A DNA stretch of 64,000 bases, taken from the NCBI GenBank assembly GCA_016192455.1, contig JACPUC010000003.1:1-64000 (forward strand), read 5' to 3'. Position 1 is the stretch's first letter; each line of letters opens with the position of its first letter. Both the position numbers and the translations under genes were made by a program. The notes below the pieces were generated by a model. The model saw only the letters and a program-made list of their open reading frames with translations. It made no database searches and had not been told where the DNA came from. Below, in pieces: positions 62,438 through 64,000 of the stretch. The stretch comes from Candidatus Tectimicrobiota bacterium (GTDB taxonomy: Bacteria; JACPUC01).

Positions 62438-63919
62438 CTAGCCCAGGCCGAGGAAGCGCCCCTTCTCGGAGCGCTCAAGTCGCCGGGCGTGCCAGTCGAG
62501 GCTGTGCTCGACGCGCTGCGGGATGTTGAAGGCCGGCAGGTCGGTATCTTGCCAGCTCTCATACGCTTTCCAGAGCAGGTGCTTGGGGGGAAGCGAGAGG
62601 TCCGTGTAGGAGTGGCCGATCTTGTGCGTGGCGTCAAGGACCATCTTGCCGCTCCTGCCCGCCGCATCCTGGGAGGGATCGAAGAACATGCAGGCATCCT
62701 TGATGATCACTACGTCCGTGGCCGGGTTGATGAGAGAGTTCCAGACCCAGTCGAGATGTTGCTGGTAGCGGACATCGATGCCCGTGTCGACCAGGGTGAC
62801 CATCTTGATGTGGCTCATCTCGCAGACCAGGCGGCCGACCTTCTTGGCATGGCCGCCGTAGAGCGGCGTCATCTGCACCACGGCGTGCCCCATGAGGCCC
62901 CCATGGGTCTGGTTGATGGCGACGTCGGTCACCGTCTGCTCGCCGAACACATCGATGAGCTGCCAGTGGATGACGCACTCGTTCGCCTGGCCCTGGATCA
63001 TCGTGCTCTCGCTCGGCGGGCACTGGCTGGTGTAGCCGTAGTAAATCGGGTTCCGGCGGTGCGTGATGGCGGTGACCTCGAACCAGATGCGCTCCGCGGC
63101 GTGGCCCATGTAGCCGGCGAACTCGCCGAAGCCGCCCTCGACCATGCGCCCGGTGGGGTGCAGCAGCCCCTCGACGACGATCTCGGCGTGCGCCGGCACC
63201 AGGATATCGACCGTCTTCCCCCGCACCACCTCGATCGGCTCTCCCTTCAGGGCGCCGGCGACGTGCATCTCGTCCATCCCCTTCGGCAGGGCCGCCGAGG
63301 TGGCCAGGTGCACCGCCGGCTCGCAGCCGATGGCCACCGCAACCGGCGCCGCCTCGCCGCGCGCGGCGTAGGACTCGTAGTTCTGGTAACCCTGCCGGCC
63401 GGGGTTCGTGTTCAGGGTGATCTGGTTCTTCGACTGCACCTGGCAGCGGTAGGTGCCGATGTTCTGCACGCCGCTGTCGCGGTCGCGGGTGATGACGCAG
63501 GCGGTGATGCAGGGCGTCACGTCTTTCCCCGGCGTCCAGGTCGGCACCGGCAGGGAGGTGAGGTCCACCTTCTCCTTGGGGATGACCACCTCGTGCGCCG
63601 GGCCGGAATTGACGAGCTTCGGGGGCAGCGGGTTGCGCAAGGCGCGCAGCCAGGTGTCGTGGATCTTCTCCGGCGTGGCGCCCATCGCCAGGGCGTAGAC
63701 ATCCCGCGAGGCGCCGATGAGCGCCGTGCCGACGGACATCGAGCTTCCCTTGACGTTCTCGAACAGCAGCCCGAAGCGGCGGTCCTCCGGGAAGCCCTGG
63801 TAAACCCAGCGCGCCATGCAGGAGAGCTCCCAGCTCGGATCGACCTGCCGCTTCACCCGGCGCAGCTTGCCGTGCGACTCGAGCAGGCCGAGGTAGTCAC
63901 GCAAATCTCGGTAGGCCAT
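62438..63919 (-). CDS. UbiD-family decarboxylase, copy 1
   Basis: 493 residues from ATG 63919 (MAYRDLRDYLGLLE). All blocks of the family are as in the neighbour, including NIGTYRCQVQSKNQ and EGLLHPTGRMVEGGFGEFAGY. Differences cluster in the second half (CVIHWQLIDVFGEQ against CMAHWQLVTHFGEQ) and in a shorter end. Lies 140 bases before copy 2 in the same direction. It may act on an aromatic acid; two diverging copies suggest different substrates or a heteromer. Confidence 0.9.
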   Translation of the reverse strand: MAYRDLRDYLGLLESHGKLRRVKRQVDPSWELSCMARWVYQGFPEDRRFGLLFENVKGSSMSVGTALIGASRDVYALAMGATPEKIHDTWLRALRNPLPPKLVNSGPAHEVVIPKEKVDLTSLPVPTWTPGKDVTPCITACVITRDRDSGVQNIGTYRCQVQSKNQITLNTNPGRQGYQNYESYAARGEAAPVAVAIGCEPAVHLATSAALPKGMDEMHVAGALKGEPIEVVRGKTVDILVPAHAEIVVEGLLHPTGRMVEGGFGEFAGYMGHAAERIWFEVTAITHRRNPIYYGYTSQCPPSESTMIQGQANECVIHWQLIDVFGEQTVTDVAINQTHGGLMGHAVVQMTPLYGGHAKKVGRLVCEMSHIKMVTLVDTGIDVRYQQHLDWVWNSLINPATDVVIIKDACMFFDPSQDAAGRSGKMVLDATHKIGHSYTDLSLPPKHLLWKAYESWQDTDLPAFNIPQRVEHSLDWHARRLERSEKGRFLGLG

Positions 63920-64000
63920 GGCTCATCACCTCATGGAGTGGGTTCATCGAGCTGGTGCGTCCCTGTGACCGTGTACCACTTACCAAGTTCGGCGCCTCGG

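Overview
The window is mostly high-GC, densely coding chromosome from an uncultured-type, Gram-negative bacterium with anaerobic or microaerobic habits. It shows a DapL lysine pathway, pan/fol genes, UbiD-type decarboxylases, a molybdopterin oxidoreductase, NnrS and rubredoxin. The deltaproteobacterial/Methylomirabilota/Rokubacteria-like flavour is an inference from gene content, not from a marker gene. Three stretches have clearly lower GC and foreign character: about 932-16510, about 20050-21430 and about 43950-45530.

The most interesting region is the 15.6-kb AT-rich island (about 932-16510). It sits inside comM, the Mg-chelatase-like branch-migration helicase gene. A 20-bp direct repeat (912-931 and 16511-16530), lying in the codons for the PCPCGYLT motif, bounds it. 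The displaced 3' end of comM (452-931) is still in frame with the main part of the gene across this repeat. A second, diverged 3' end with a 160-bp deletion lies just inside the right border. Going rightwards the island holds an XRE-type HTH gene, two decayed transposase remnants, an AT-hook protein, a degenerate histidine-kinase-like protein, a sensor kinase/NtrC-type regulator pair, and then a peptide natural-product (RiPP) locus.

The RiPP locus reads as follows. A textbook -24/-12 sigma-54 promoter (7506-7522) precedes an operon of GNAT acetyltransferase, GT4 glycosyltransferase and a 63-residue precursor peptide ending in five Cys-Gly repeats. A convergent orphan peptide-binding lipoprotein-like SBP follows. 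Next come a DUF692 (MbnB/TglH-type) iron oxidase, its partner protein, an ABC exporter interrupted by one in-frame TGA, and a radical SAM/SPASM enzyme. The sensor kinase and sigma-54 activator directly upstream probably switch the locus on. This combination (DUF692 plus rSAM plus glycosyltransferase plus acetyltransferase on a (CG)5 core) is the best candidate for an undescribed system here.

Right of the island: comM main part; a DUF542/NnrS pair with an exact FNR-type box; a lone HsdR_N-type nuclease preceded by a structured RNA; a GAF/HD-GYP protein; M24 aminopeptidase; rubredoxin; FabL-like reductase; alpha/beta hydrolase; and a PaaK-like ligase/molybdoenzyme/ferredoxin operon. Next are YgfZ, cupin, ribokinase, a ThDP enzyme, several small proteins, HIT, LarE and LarC C-terminal domain, and argH-lptM-lysA. 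A methyltransferase-nuclease fusion is wedged between lysA and dapL. Then follow folK, a deoxynucleoside kinase, panB-panC-panD (with a structured leader and terminator before panB), isochorismatase, DedA, thrC, a pair of M16 peptidases, a kinase/dCMP-deaminase fusion, dtd, a repeat-rich spacer, and two tandem ubiD-family genes at the right edge. No tRNA, rRNA or CRISPR array was recognised.
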